Positions 16,128 through 23,877 of a stretch of 64,000 bases of DNA are shown here, in pieces. How positions within the stretch are numbered: the stretch's first letter is position 1; the number at the start of each line of letters is the position of its first letter. The notes below the pieces were generated by a model. The model saw only the letters and a program-made list of their open reading frames with translations, did no database searches and had not been told where the DNA came from. The position numbers and the translations under genes were made by a program. Origin of the DNA: Phycisphaerales bacterium. GTDB taxonomy: Bacteria > Planctomycetota > Phycisphaerae > Phycisphaerales > UBA1924. The stretch is taken from positions 1-64,000 of the forward strand of contig CANHCQ010000005.1 in NCBI GenBank assembly GCA_947459215.1, given 5' to 3'.

Positions 16128-17033
16128 ATGGCTACCCCCTTCCCCTTCATCACCGACACCGACTTCCCCGGCATCCTCACCATCAAGCTCGAGCAGCCCG
16201 GCAAGCCCGTGGTCGTGCTCGACCTCGAGCTGATCCAGCGCCTCGAAGCCACCCTCAAGTCCATCCCCCGCGACTGCCGCGGCCTCGTCCTCGCCAGCGC
16301 CAGCGAACGCGTCTTCGTCGCCGGTGCCGACCTGAAGACCATTTCAGAGGCTTCCGACGATCAGCTCCACCGCTACCTCGAGTACGGCTCACGCGTCTTC
16401 TGCATGCTCGGCACATTGCACTGCCCGACCGTCGCCGCCATCAACGGCGCCGCCCTCGGCGGCGGCCTCGAGCTCCCCATGCACTGCGACGCCATGGTCG
16501 CCGCCCCGCCCGCACCCCGCGACGGCAACCCCGGCAAGCCCTACCCCGTCGGCCTTCCCGAAGCCGGCCTCGGCCTCTGCCCCGGCTGGGGCGGGACCAA
16601 CCTCCTGCCGGCGTGGGAATCCGATCCGCTGGCCGCCATCCAGCGCACCATCCTCGGCAAGCCCATGCTCTTCGACGAGGCGACAGCATCCGGCCTCTTC
16701 AGCGCCATCGCCCCTTCGCAGGCCGACCTGCTCACCACCGCCAAGCGCTGGCTCGTCCAAGCCGCCAAGGACGGCTACCCGAAACACAAGGGCGAAGTCG
16801 AGCCCTGGCAGCAGGATCCGGCTCAGGCCAACAAGACCCTCGCCGCCCTGAACAAGCTCCGGGCCGAGCTGACCGTCAGCGACCAGACCCACGCCGTCTT
16901 CGACGCCCTGCACGCCGGTCTGACCCAGGGCTACCAGGCCGCCCTCGCCGTCGAACGCCGCTACCTCGTCCAGCTCCGCCACACCCCGGCCGCCAAGAGC
17001 GCTCTTGCCGCCTTTTTCGCCAAGTCCAAGTAA
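16128..17033 (+). CDS. enoyl-CoA hydratase family protein with intact catalytic glutamates
   Basis: The 301-residue product resembles the hydratase domain of FadB/FadJ: VFVAGADLKTI near 62-72, INGAALGGGLELPMHCD with E115, and VGLPEAGLGLCPGWGGT with E145. Both catalytic glutamates are present, so this is the only complete hydratase of the three in the cluster. A loop of about 15 residues near 126-140 (PPAPRDGNPGKPYP) is unusual. There is no 3-hydroxyacyl-CoA dehydrogenase domain. The ATG at 16128 is the natural start (MATPFPFITDTDFPGIL). Confidence 0.88.
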   Translation: MATPFPFITDTDFPGILTIKLEQPGKPVVVLDLELIQRLEATLKSIPRDCRGLVLASASERVFVAGADLKTISEASDDQLHRYLEYGSRVFCMLGTLHCPTVAAINGAALGGGLELPMHCDAMVAAPPAPRDGNPGKPYPVGLPEAGLGLCPGWGGTNLLPAWESDPLAAIQRTILGKPMLFDEATASGLFSAIAPSQADLLTTAKRWLVQAAKDGYPKHKGEVEPWQQDPAQANKTLAALNKLRAELTVSDQTHAVFDALHAGLTQGYQAALAVERRYLVQLRHTPAAKSALAAFFAKSK

Positions 17034-17249
17034 GCGGCCGCAAGCCGTCCGAGAGCCATCGGGTCGGTGAACCTCCCGATCGTGAAATCGCATCCGTCGG
17101 GGGTTTCCCGGCGACAGGAACAGGGAAAGAATGGCATAGTCCCTCATTCGGGCAGAGTGGGGGGATGAGGCCGCGCGATCATTGTGGATACGCGGCATCG
17201 AAGCAGCGTCCCGCGCTCGCGGTACAACCACACTTCGGAGCACCAGCAC

Positions 17250-19229
17250 ATGGCCGACCTGAAATCGATGAAGATGTCCGACAAGGACCGCAAACTCATC
17301 GAGGACGCAGAAGCACTGCTCGGCCCCGAGCCCACCAAGCTCGGCTTCGTCAAGAACATGTTCTGGGGCAACCTCCGCACCGATCTCGTCTTCCCCTACC
17401 CGGTGCAGGACGCGAAGGAAACCGCCGAGTGTGATCAGCTCCTCGCTCGCCTCGACGACTATCTACGCAACGAGCACCCGTCCGTCACCATCGACCAAGA
17501 GCAAGAGATCCCGCGCTGGGTCATCGACCGCCTCTTCGAGCTCGGCGTGATGGGCATGACCATCCCCAAGGAGTTCGGCGGCCTCGGGCTCGGCATCACC
17601 TCGTACAACCGCGTCCTCGAGCGCATCGGCCACTCCTGCGGCTCCACCGCGGTGCTCGTCAGCGCCCACCAGTCGATCGGCTGCAAGGCCGTCATGCTCT
17701 TCGGCAACACCGAGCAGAAGGCCAAGTGGCTCCCGCACCTCGCCAAGGACTGGGTCTCCGCCTTCTGCCTCTCCGAGCCCAACGTCGGCTGCGACGCCGG
17801 TGGCCAGGAGACCCGCTGCGAGAAGACCCCCGACGGCGAGTACTACATCCTCAACGGCGAAAAGAAGTGGGCCACCAGCGGCGCCATCTCCGGTCTCTTC
17901 ACCGTGATGTGCAAGCAGAAGATCACCAACCCCAAGACCGGCAAGGAAGAAGAAAAGGTCACCGCCCTCGTCTGTCACCCCGACATGGAAGGCGTCGAGA
18001 TCTACCAGAAGAACCGCAGCAAGTGCGGCATCCGCGGCACCTGGCAGGCCCGCATCCGCTTCCACAACGTCAAGGTCCCCAAGTGGAACCTCCTCGGTCA
18101 GGAAGGCCGCGGCCTCAACATCGCGCTCACCTGCCTCAACTACGGCCGCTGCACCCTCTCCGCCGGCATGCTCGGCGGAGCCCGCAAGGTCCGCGATCAA
18201 GCCACCAAGTGGTCCCGCACCCGCTACCAGTTCCAGCGCCCGCTCTCCGACTTCGAACTCGTCCAGAAGAACCTCGCCACCATGGCCGCCCTCGACTACG
18301 CCATGGACAGCGTGCTCTACATGACCACCGGCATGCTCGACCGGCATGACGAGGACATCATGCTCGAGACGGCGATCTGCAAGGTCTTCTGTTCCGAAAT
18401 GGGCTGGCGCGTCACCAACTGCGGCATGCAGATCATGGGCGGCGAGTCCTACATGACCGAGAACGAGGTAGAGCGCGTCTTCCGCGACTCCCGCATCAAC
18501 CTCATCGTCGAAGGCGCCAACGAGGTCATGCAGTCCTTCATCTTCGCCTACGGCGGCAAGCAGCTCGCCGAGAACATGCTCAGCGTCAAGAACGCACTGG
18601 GCTGGAACAAGGACGAAGGCCTCGGCGCCAACATCGGCCGCATCCTCAAGAACTCCACCAACTTCAAGCTCGTCCGCGCCGCGATTCCGCTGGGCATCGA
18701 GATCTTCGGCGGCGTGCGCCGCAACCGTCCCGCCGCGCCCAAGGTCCACGCCTCGCTCCAGGCCCAGGCCGAGCGCCTCGCGTGGCTCATCTGCGAGCAC
18801 AGCCACCAGTTCAAGCGCGCCAGCAAGCATTACGAGGAAGCCATCATCACCCGCCAGTGCGTCCAGGCCCGCCTCGCCGACAACGCGATGTGGATCCACG
18901 CCTTCGCCTGCACGCTCAGCAAGCTCGATCAGGACCTCCGCCGCGGCGGCGAGGGCGCCGAGTTCGACCGCGATAAGGCCGCCGCCTTCTACTTCTTCGA
19001 CATGGTCGAGCAGGAGTTCGCCCAGAACATCCGCTCGCTCTACGACAACGCCGACCAGAGCATGCTGAAGGCCGCCGCCGCCGCAATCAAGCACGCCGAC
19101 ACCATGCCCAACAGCGAGTACTCCATCCCCGAGAAATCGCCGATCGCCAAGGGCACCGGCCGCACGCTCAAACAGGACGGCATCAAGCAGTTCCCCGGCA
19201 GCCCGACAGTGGGGGCGGGGACGAGGTAG
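17250..19229 (+). CDS. acyl-CoA dehydrogenase, very-long-chain-like
   Basis: A 659-residue FAD-dependent dehydrogenase. Domains run from an N-terminal helical part to about residue 170, then FCLSEPNVGCDAGG (FAD and substrate loop), a beta domain with YYILNGEKKWATSG, and a C-terminal helical domain with RTRYQFQRPLSDFEL. The likely catalytic base is E421 in LIVEGANEVM. The long C-terminal extension past residue 430 resembles VLCAD/ACAD9 enzymes rather than 380-residue isovaleryl-CoA dehydrogenases. The ATG at 17250 gives MADLKSMKMSDKDRKL. It ends the acyl-CoA cluster after a 216-bp gap that probably holds its own promoter. Confidence 0.92.
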   Translation: MADLKSMKMSDKDRKLIEDAEALLGPEPTKLGFVKNMFWGNLRTDLVFPYPVQDAKETAECDQLLARLDDYLRNEHPSVTIDQEQEIPRWVIDRLFELGVMGMTIPKEFGGLGLGITSYNRVLERIGHSCGSTAVLVSAHQSIGCKAVMLFGNTEQKAKWLPHLAKDWVSAFCLSEPNVGCDAGGQETRCEKTPDGEYYILNGEKKWATSGAISGLFTVMCKQKITNPKTGKEEEKVTALVCHPDMEGVEIYQKNRSKCGIRGTWQARIRFHNVKVPKWNLLGQEGRGLNIALTCLNYGRCTLSAGMLGGARKVRDQATKWSRTRYQFQRPLSDFELVQKNLATMAALDYAMDSVLYMTTGMLDRHDEDIMLETAICKVFCSEMGWRVTNCGMQIMGGESYMTENEVERVFRDSRINLIVEGANEVMQSFIFAYGGKQLAENMLSVKNALGWNKDEGLGANIGRILKNSTNFKLVRAAIPLGIEIFGGVRRNRPAAPKVHASLQAQAERLAWLICEHSHQFKRASKHYEEAIITRQCVQARLADNAMWIHAFACTLSKLDQDLRRGGEGAEFDRDKAAAFYFFDMVEQEFAQNIRSLYDNADQSMLKAAAAAIKHADTMPNSEYSIPEKSPIAKGTGRTLKQDGIKQFPGSPTVGAGTR

Positions 19230-19243
19230 CCCTCGCTCATGGC

Positions 19244-19999
19244 TCAGGGAATGTCACGGCCCCAGATTCCATTCACCGTGGAATAGGTTTCGCCGCGCTC
19301 GGGATAGTCGATCGCATCCTTGGCTGCGAATCGGCGCACCGCGCCGTCCATCGTCATAATCGAAGTCCGAGGCGTTGTGGATCGTCCGATGTCGAGTGCC
19401 AGCGACCGTGCCACGGGGTCGCTCATACAGAACGCCGGGAACTCGAACAGATACACCTTCGCAGAGGGAAACGTGGCGTCCGAAATCTTGTTCGGCCCGA
19501 TGCGAAAGTCCGCAGGCGTGTTGCCAGCACCCATCGTGTCCGCGCGGTTGTACAAGGCAAAGCTGAATTCGTACGTCGGTGTCGGACGCTCATGCTCCCA
19601 CCGGAACGCACCGGTCGTGAATGGCGAGTCCGGGTCATACCGCGGTTGCTTGGGGCACTGCAGTCCGGGATTCCAGCGAGCCTGTCCCGACCACTCTTCT
19701 GGGAACAGAAACGACCAACGCCCAGTCATGATGCTGTTACCAGTCGGATGCCCCATGCGAATAGGGGGAAGACCCTGTATGTGAATCGTTCGAGGTTCCC
19801 ATCCCTGAAAGGGGATGTGGTCCTTATTCGCAGTGGCGTATGCAAACAAGACCACTCCGGTCTGCCGCATGTTGCTCAGGCACTTGATCTCAAGTCCCTT
19901 CCAGCGTGCCGCTTGCATCGCTGGGAGCGTGAGCGTCATCACGATCCCGGTGATCGAGATCGTGATCAGCAGATCGATGATGGTGAAGGCCCTTCGCAT
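19244..19999 (-). CDS. type II pseudopilin-like protein with atypical processing site
   Basis: The 251-residue protein starts with a prepilin-type signal, MRRAFTIIDLLITISITGIV, followed by a globular domain. It resembles planctomycete DUF1559-type pseudopilins: CLSNMRQTGVVLFAYA, then a C-terminal TMDGAVRRF that matches the DG-V motif of that family. The expected processing-site glycine at -1 is alanine, and the +5 glutamate is aspartate, so cleavage by prepilin peptidase is uncertain. It lies divergent from the cysteine-rich operon across about 130 bp. GC content is lower than in the flanking acyl-CoA genes. Confidence 0.8.
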   Translation of the reverse strand: MRRAFTIIDLLITISITGIVMTLTLPAMQAARWKGLEIKCLSNMRQTGVVLFAYATANKDHIPFQGWEPRTIHIQGLPPIRMGHPTGNSIMTGRWSFLFPEEWSGQARWNPGLQCPKQPRYDPDSPFTTGAFRWEHERPTPTYEFSFALYNRADTMGAGNTPADFRIGPNKISDATFPSAKVYLFEFPAFCMSDPVARSLALDIGRSTTPRTSIMTMDGAVRRFAAKDAIDYPERGETYSTVNGIWGRDIP

Positions 20000-20044
20000 C
20001 GCTCGACAATCTTGAGAAAGTTACCCACACCCTCCATTTCCGTG

Positions 20045-20075
20045 TTGACAGGGTACCCCCCCCGTCGGTTATGCT
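20045..20075 (+). promoter_or_regulatory. candidate sigma-70 promoter of the cysteine-rich operon
   Basis: A perfect TTGACA at 20045-20050 is followed by TATGCT at 20070-20075 with a 19-bp spacer containing a run of C. It lies 55 bp before the start codon at 20131. The -35 match is unusual for this genome, but the spacer is a little long. Confidence 0.45.
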
Positions 20076-20130
20076 GCAACGGAATCTTGAGCAATTCGCC
20101 AAGTTGCCACGAATGAACAAGGAGCATCCG

Positions 20131-20556
20131 ATGTCGAGCACGAAGCAGTTGGTGGGACGCTTTGTCCGTCGCAGCGCAGCCGTCGCGATCGTCGCTGGAG
20201 GAGCGTGGGTCGCCGCGGACGACCACATGCCGACGCCGGGATGCGAAGCGCCTGCCTTTGTGCAGTGCTATACACCGACATGGGTTGCGACTTATCAAAG
20301 AGAGTTCACTGGATGTACTTGGTACGCCGAGTGCCCGGTGACCGTGCTCTGCGGTGCGACCAGTGTTTACACGTCCTTGCAGCCGGCTGGACCGATCGTC
20401 CCGGCTCTTGCCTTTACATGCCGCGAGTACATTAACGGTGCCAGAAATGCCGCGGGACTATGCGTGAACGGCACGCCTGTCATCCCGTCAACGGTTTCTT
20501 GTACTGCAAACATCCAGGCGTGCATGCCCGACTGCGTCTGGACATGCTGGGCATGA
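20131..20556 (+). CDS. small cysteine-rich exported protein
   Basis: The 141-residue product has an N-terminal segment RRSAAVAIVAGGAWVAA consistent with a signal peptide, then about 113 residues with 11 cysteines, many in the pattern x-C separated by 6-16 residues and ending CMPDCVWTCWA. I do not recognise a family. The ATG at 20131 is chosen because AAGGAG lies six bases upstream; in-frame ATGs at 20071 and 20113 are alternatives. The stop overlaps the next ATG (ATGA), so translation is coupled to the membrane-anchored protein and then to the MauE-like protein, which suggests a thiol/disulfide-related function for the set. Confidence 0.75.
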   Translation: MSSTKQLVGRFVRRSAAVAIVAGGAWVAADDHMPTPGCEAPAFVQCYTPTWVATYQREFTGCTWYAECPVTVLCGATSVYTSLQPAGPIVPALAFTCREYINGARNAAGLCVNGTPVIPSTVSCTANIQACMPDCVWTCWA

Positions 20557-21491
20557 AATCGCACTATTTAGGCGTGCTTGTTCAGGTGTACGTTGCGGCA
20601 TTCTGTGTCGCAGCCGTCAGCGGCGATGACAGCCATCTCGTCGTGAAAGAACTATTACACTGCAAGTTTACTTGGATTGACAAGACGAACGGTGTCCAGA
20701 CAGAATGTGCTGCGGCGGCTGATGGACGGTACGCGGTCTTGTACTCCGAAGCCGCTTCGAAAGGATCCTCGATCTACACCCCGAGTTCTGGAAGTTGGTG
20801 GACACCTGAGGAGTTCGTGTCCGTTATTCCAGGGAGCTACCAGCTAATGGCGGCTCCACCTCCGACGCTTTCGCCAGATTCTTGGCCGACTGTTACGTCG
20901 GAGTGTCCTTGGCCGCACCTGCCTGTATGGATTTCGCTGCTTCGGGCTCAGTCGGACTTCGCATCTGGAATCGAGCCGGTTTCCGGCTATTTGACTTACT
21001 CAAGCGAGGTACTTGGCAGGTCTCTAGCTTGGGACGATGCTGGTGATCTGAGAGCAATCCGGTGTGTCACCAAGTCTGAAGGCCAGTCTTCGGCCGTCGC
21101 GGAGGTCGTGTATCTTTTTGCGGACTACGAGAATCGAGACGGTGTCCGCGTTCCGACGAAACGAAAGCTGCGAACGAGTCGCAGCAACGGCAGTGAGACT
21201 CGGCGGTCTGAGCAAGAGTTCGTATTAGCGACGTTCTCTCGCTCGCCCCAACTCGTCGAAGACGCCCTCTCCACTCGCCAGATCAAGGCCACAATGGATC
21301 GCCGCGAGCCAAACGGCGACATCTACGCCCCCGACGGCAAGAAGAAGTACAACGACAAAGAACTTGCGGCCCGCATCGCTGGCGACCTCACCGGCAACAC
21401 CACCCGCGCCCGCTGGTCGTATTGGATTGTCGGCTCTCTGACCGCGTTCACGCTCCTGCTCGTTGGCTTCAAGTACTGGCGTCGTGCATGA
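20553..21491 (+). CDS. exported protein with C-terminal membrane anchor, unknown function
   Basis: The 312-residue protein begins with a signal-like segment (MKSHYLGVLVQVYVAAFCVAAVSG) given here only by its ends, has a soluble middle without recognisable domain, and ends in one hydrophobic helix, YWIVGSLTAFTLLLVGFKY, followed by WRRA. That topology places most of the chain outside the cytoplasm, tethered by its C terminus. The ATG at 20553 overlaps the stop of the cysteine-rich gene and its own stop overlaps the MauE-like start, both as ATGA. It may be the surface partner or carrier of the cysteine-rich protein; this is inference from gene order. Confidence 0.7.
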   Translation: MKSHYLGVLVQVYVAAFCVAAVSGDDSHLVVKELLHCKFTWIDKTNGVQTECAAAADGRYAVLYSEAASKGSSIYTPSSGSWWTPEEFVSVIPGSYQLMAAPPPTLSPDSWPTVTSECPWPHLPVWISLLRAQSDFASGIEPVSGYLTYSSEVLGRSLAWDDAGDLRAIRCVTKSEGQSSAVAEVVYLFADYENRDGVRVPTKRKLRTSRSNGSETRRSEQEFVLATFSRSPQLVEDALSTRQIKATMDRREPNGDIYAPDGKKKYNDKELAARIAGDLTGNTTRARWSYWIVGSLTAFTLLLVGFKYWRRA

Positions 21492-21991
21492 ACCATCGCC
21501 ATCGCACACTTATGGTCGAGGTTATCTGCGTGCTGCTCGCAGGCGTCTTTCTTTACGCTGTTGCGTCCAAGGCGACAACCGATCGCGTCACCGCCTCCGG
21601 TGTTCTCCCAGGTGTTCACGCGTTTGCCGCCAACATCGCTGATCAGCAGGTTGTTCCACCCTCTGCGGCGCTCATCGTCGCACGCACCGTTCTCGCTACC
21701 GAAACGGTGCTGGCGCTGTGGCTTCTGTTCCGCATCCGCATGCGAGCCGCGCTGTTCACCGCCCTCGCAGTCGTCGGTCTCTTTTCTGGCTACCTCGTCC
21801 TTTCCTACGCCCTCGGTTCGCGTGCTCCCTGCGGTTGCCTCGGCCGCATTGGCGGATCGACGCTCTTCGACAGCCTGCTCAGAAACGCGGGTCTTCTTTT
21901 CGTCGGGGTAACAGGCATTTGGCTTCTGAAGCCGCCTTCGCCGACGCCCGTCGGGGCGGCGAGTCCGCGAGCGGCCGAGAACCCTGCCTGA
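21488..21991 (+). CDS. MauE/DoxX-like membrane protein
   Basis: A 167-residue protein with four hydrophobic helices (around residues 9-28, 62-82, 87-107 and 128-146) and the APCGCLGRIG loop between helices 3 and 4. A C-x-C-x-G loop in a four-helix protein is the hallmark of the MauE/DoxX redox-associated family; MauE itself is needed for maturation of the disulfide-rich methylamine dehydrogenase small subunit. The start overlaps the previous stop (ATGA). No mau structural genes are nearby. Its likely client is the cysteine-rich protein two genes upstream. Confidence 0.8.
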   Translation: MNHRHRTLMVEVICVLLAGVFLYAVASKATTDRVTASGVLPGVHAFAANIADQQVVPPSAALIVARTVLATETVLALWLLFRIRMRAALFTALAVVGLFSGYLVLSYALGSRAPCGCLGRIGGSTLFDSLLRNAGLLFVGVTGIWLLKPPSPTPVGAASPRAAENPA

Positions 21992-22030
21992 TCCCCGATT
22001 CTCTCCTATCCTCGTAATAGGAGCGAACCG

Positions 22031-23155
22031 ATGCCCAAGAAGACCGCTTACTCCGCCCAGATCGAGTACATCCAAGTCATGGACGAGCACGGCGAGGTCG
22101 ATCCCGCTCTCGCCCGCGGCTTGCTCGAGGATCAAGAGATCCTCGCCCTCTACCAGTTCATGGTCGAGTGCCGCCAGCTCGACGAGATCGCTTTCAAGCT
22201 CCAGCGCTCCGGCCGCATGGGCACCTACCCGCAGAACAAGGGCCAGGAAGCCGCCGCCATCGGCACCGCGTACGCCGCCAAGAAGGGGCAGGACTTCCTC
22301 GTCCCCTGCTACCGCGAGAACGCCGCCCTCTTCATGCACGGCCTGCCGATGCACTACGTCCTCCTCCACTGGATGGGCGACGAACGCGGCAACCAGATCC
22401 CGCCGGGTGTGTGCCAGCTCCCGCTCTGCATCCCCATCGGCACCCAGATGCTCCACGCCACCGGCATCGCCTGGGCCTTCAAGATGCGCAAGGAGCCGAG
22501 AGTCGCCCTCACCTACTTCGGCGACGGCGCGACCAGCGAGGGCGACTTCCACGAGGCGATGAACTTCGCCAGCGTCTTCCAGGTGCCGTGCGTGTTCATC
22601 TGTCAGAACAACCAGTGGGCCATCAGCGTCCCGCGTGAGACGCAGATGAACTCCGAGACCGTCGCGCAGAAGGCCCTCGCCTACGACATGCCCTGCGTGC
22701 TCGTCGACGGCAACGACCTGCTCGCGGTCTACAAGGCCTCCAAGGAAGCCATCGAACGCGCCCGCACCGGCGGCGGCCCCTCGTTCATCGAGGCCGTTAC
22801 CTACCGACTCGCCGATCACACCACCGCCGACGACGCCCGCCGCTACCGCGACCCCAAGGAAGTCGAAGCCTGGATCGCCAAGGACCCGATCATCCGCCTC
22901 CGCAAGTACCTCGAGAAGAAGAACCTCTGGGACGAGTCCAAGGAGCAGGCCCTCCAGGAACGCTCCAAGGTCAAGGTCGCCGACGTCGTCAAGACCGCCG
23001 AAGGCATCGCCAAGCCCAGCACCGACGACATCTTCGACTACACCTTCGAGACCCTCAACGCCGAACTCGAGAAGCAGAAGCGGACGATGCGGACGAGCAG
23101 CTTGGGGCAGGATCCCAATCAGATCGGATTGAGCGCCACCGAACAGACGGTTTGA
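22031..23155 (+). CDS. pdhA: pyruvate dehydrogenase E1 component, alpha subunit
   Basis: The alpha subunit of the thiamine-diphosphate E1, which decarboxylates pyruvate (or a branched 2-oxoacid) and passes the acyl group to E2. The 374-residue product shows YPQNKGQEAAAIGTAYA, YRENAALFMHG, and the ThDP/Mg motif GDGATSEGDFHEAMNFASVF ending in CQNNQWAIS. The C terminus includes DHTTADDARRYRD. An AGGAG site precedes the ATG at 22031. The E1 beta and E2 genes follow after two small genes. The assignment to pyruvate rather than branched-chain acids is by similarity; the leucine cluster nearby leaves the second option open. Confidence 0.92.
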   Translation: MPKKTAYSAQIEYIQVMDEHGEVDPALARGLLEDQEILALYQFMVECRQLDEIAFKLQRSGRMGTYPQNKGQEAAAIGTAYAAKKGQDFLVPCYRENAALFMHGLPMHYVLLHWMGDERGNQIPPGVCQLPLCIPIGTQMLHATGIAWAFKMRKEPRVALTYFGDGATSEGDFHEAMNFASVFQVPCVFICQNNQWAISVPRETQMNSETVAQKALAYDMPCVLVDGNDLLAVYKASKEAIERARTGGGPSFIEAVTYRLADHTTADDARRYRDPKEVEAWIAKDPIIRLRKYLEKKNLWDESKEQALQERSKVKVADVVKTAEGIAKPSTDDIFDYTFETLNAELEKQKRTMRTSSLGQDPNQIGLSATEQTV

Positions 23156-23170
23156 CGAGGAGGATGAGCC

Positions 23171-23623
23171 ATGCGACGACTGTTTGCAGCATTGGCATTG
23201 GCTCCCTTCCTCATTGGGGTGCACGCTGGCGAAGAGGCTCAGCAGGTCGTGCAGACCAGGATCGTGTTCTCGCCCGCCCCATGGTGCGATCCTCCCGAAA
23301 TGACCAAACGCCTGGAGCCCATCCTTTCCGACCTCAAGTCACACGGATTCAGCGTGGCCTCAGACGACGCAGACTCTGATGCAGTTCTGCGTGCCAGTTT
23401 CAAGAATGGCGAACGGAAGAGCCAGTTGGATGGCCGCCAAGGGGCGATCGAACTCCGCACTATCAGGCTCGGGGACCTCGGGGCATACGAGCTCACGATC
23501 TCGGCAACGCTCTGGCCGCACGTCGGGAAGCACCCCTGGTCAAGGACTGTGGAGCTTGCAAAAGAAATGTCCGATTGGCAGCAGCGAATTCTCACGGCAA
23601 GCACAGAGGGGGCAAACAAATGA
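23171..23623 (+). CDS. small exported protein between E1 alpha and E1 beta
   Basis: The 150-residue product has a signal peptide (MRRLFAALALAPFLIGVHAG) and a mature domain of about 130 residues without recognisable family. It contains one cysteine near residue 39. A strong GAGGAGGATG ribosome site lies just before the ATG at 23171, stronger than for the enzyme genes around it. The stop overlaps the start of the following 79-residue gene by four bases. Its position inside a pyruvate dehydrogenase operon is unexpected for an exported protein. Confidence 0.7.
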   Translation: MRRLFAALALAPFLIGVHAGEEAQQVVQTRIVFSPAPWCDPPEMTKRLEPILSDLKSHGFSVASDDADSDAVLRASFKNGERKSQLDGRQGAIELRTIRLGDLGAYELTISATLWPHVGKHPWSRTVELAKEMSDWQQRILTASTEGANK

Positions 23624-23859
23624 CTTTGGACGGCATCCGCGAGTTCCGCGACAAGATTCCATTCGAACCCTTCGAGATCATCCTCGTCGATAAGCGACGC
23701 TTCTTTGTGCCGCACCGCGACTTCATCCTGATTCCACCCGGGCGGAGTACATGGGTCTACGTTGCCTCCGGCGACGGCCGCGTCACGCACGTCAACACCG
23801 CCGTCATTTCGATTATCCGTCCAGTAAAGTCCAACGGCCGCCGTCGCAAGGCCGGCTGA
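23620..23859 (+). CDS. 79-residue conserved small protein
   Basis: The sequence MTLDGIREFRDKIPFEPFEI, then VPHRDFILIPPG and GRVTHVNTAVISII, resembles a family of roughly 80-residue proteins I associate with planctomycetes and related phyla (start with an IRE-helix, an F-P-F-x-I/V strand, a VPHxDF motif, and a final V-xx-I strand). The function is unknown. The ATG at 23620 overlaps the previous stop (ATGA), and the gene ends 18 bp before E1 beta, so it is co-transcribed with pdh genes. Confidence 0.75.
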   Translation: MTLDGIREFRDKIPFEPFEIILVDKRRFFVPHRDFILIPPGRSTWVYVASGDGRVTHVNTAVISIIRPVKSNGRRRKAG

Positions 23860-23877
23860 GTCTCACAGGAACCACAC

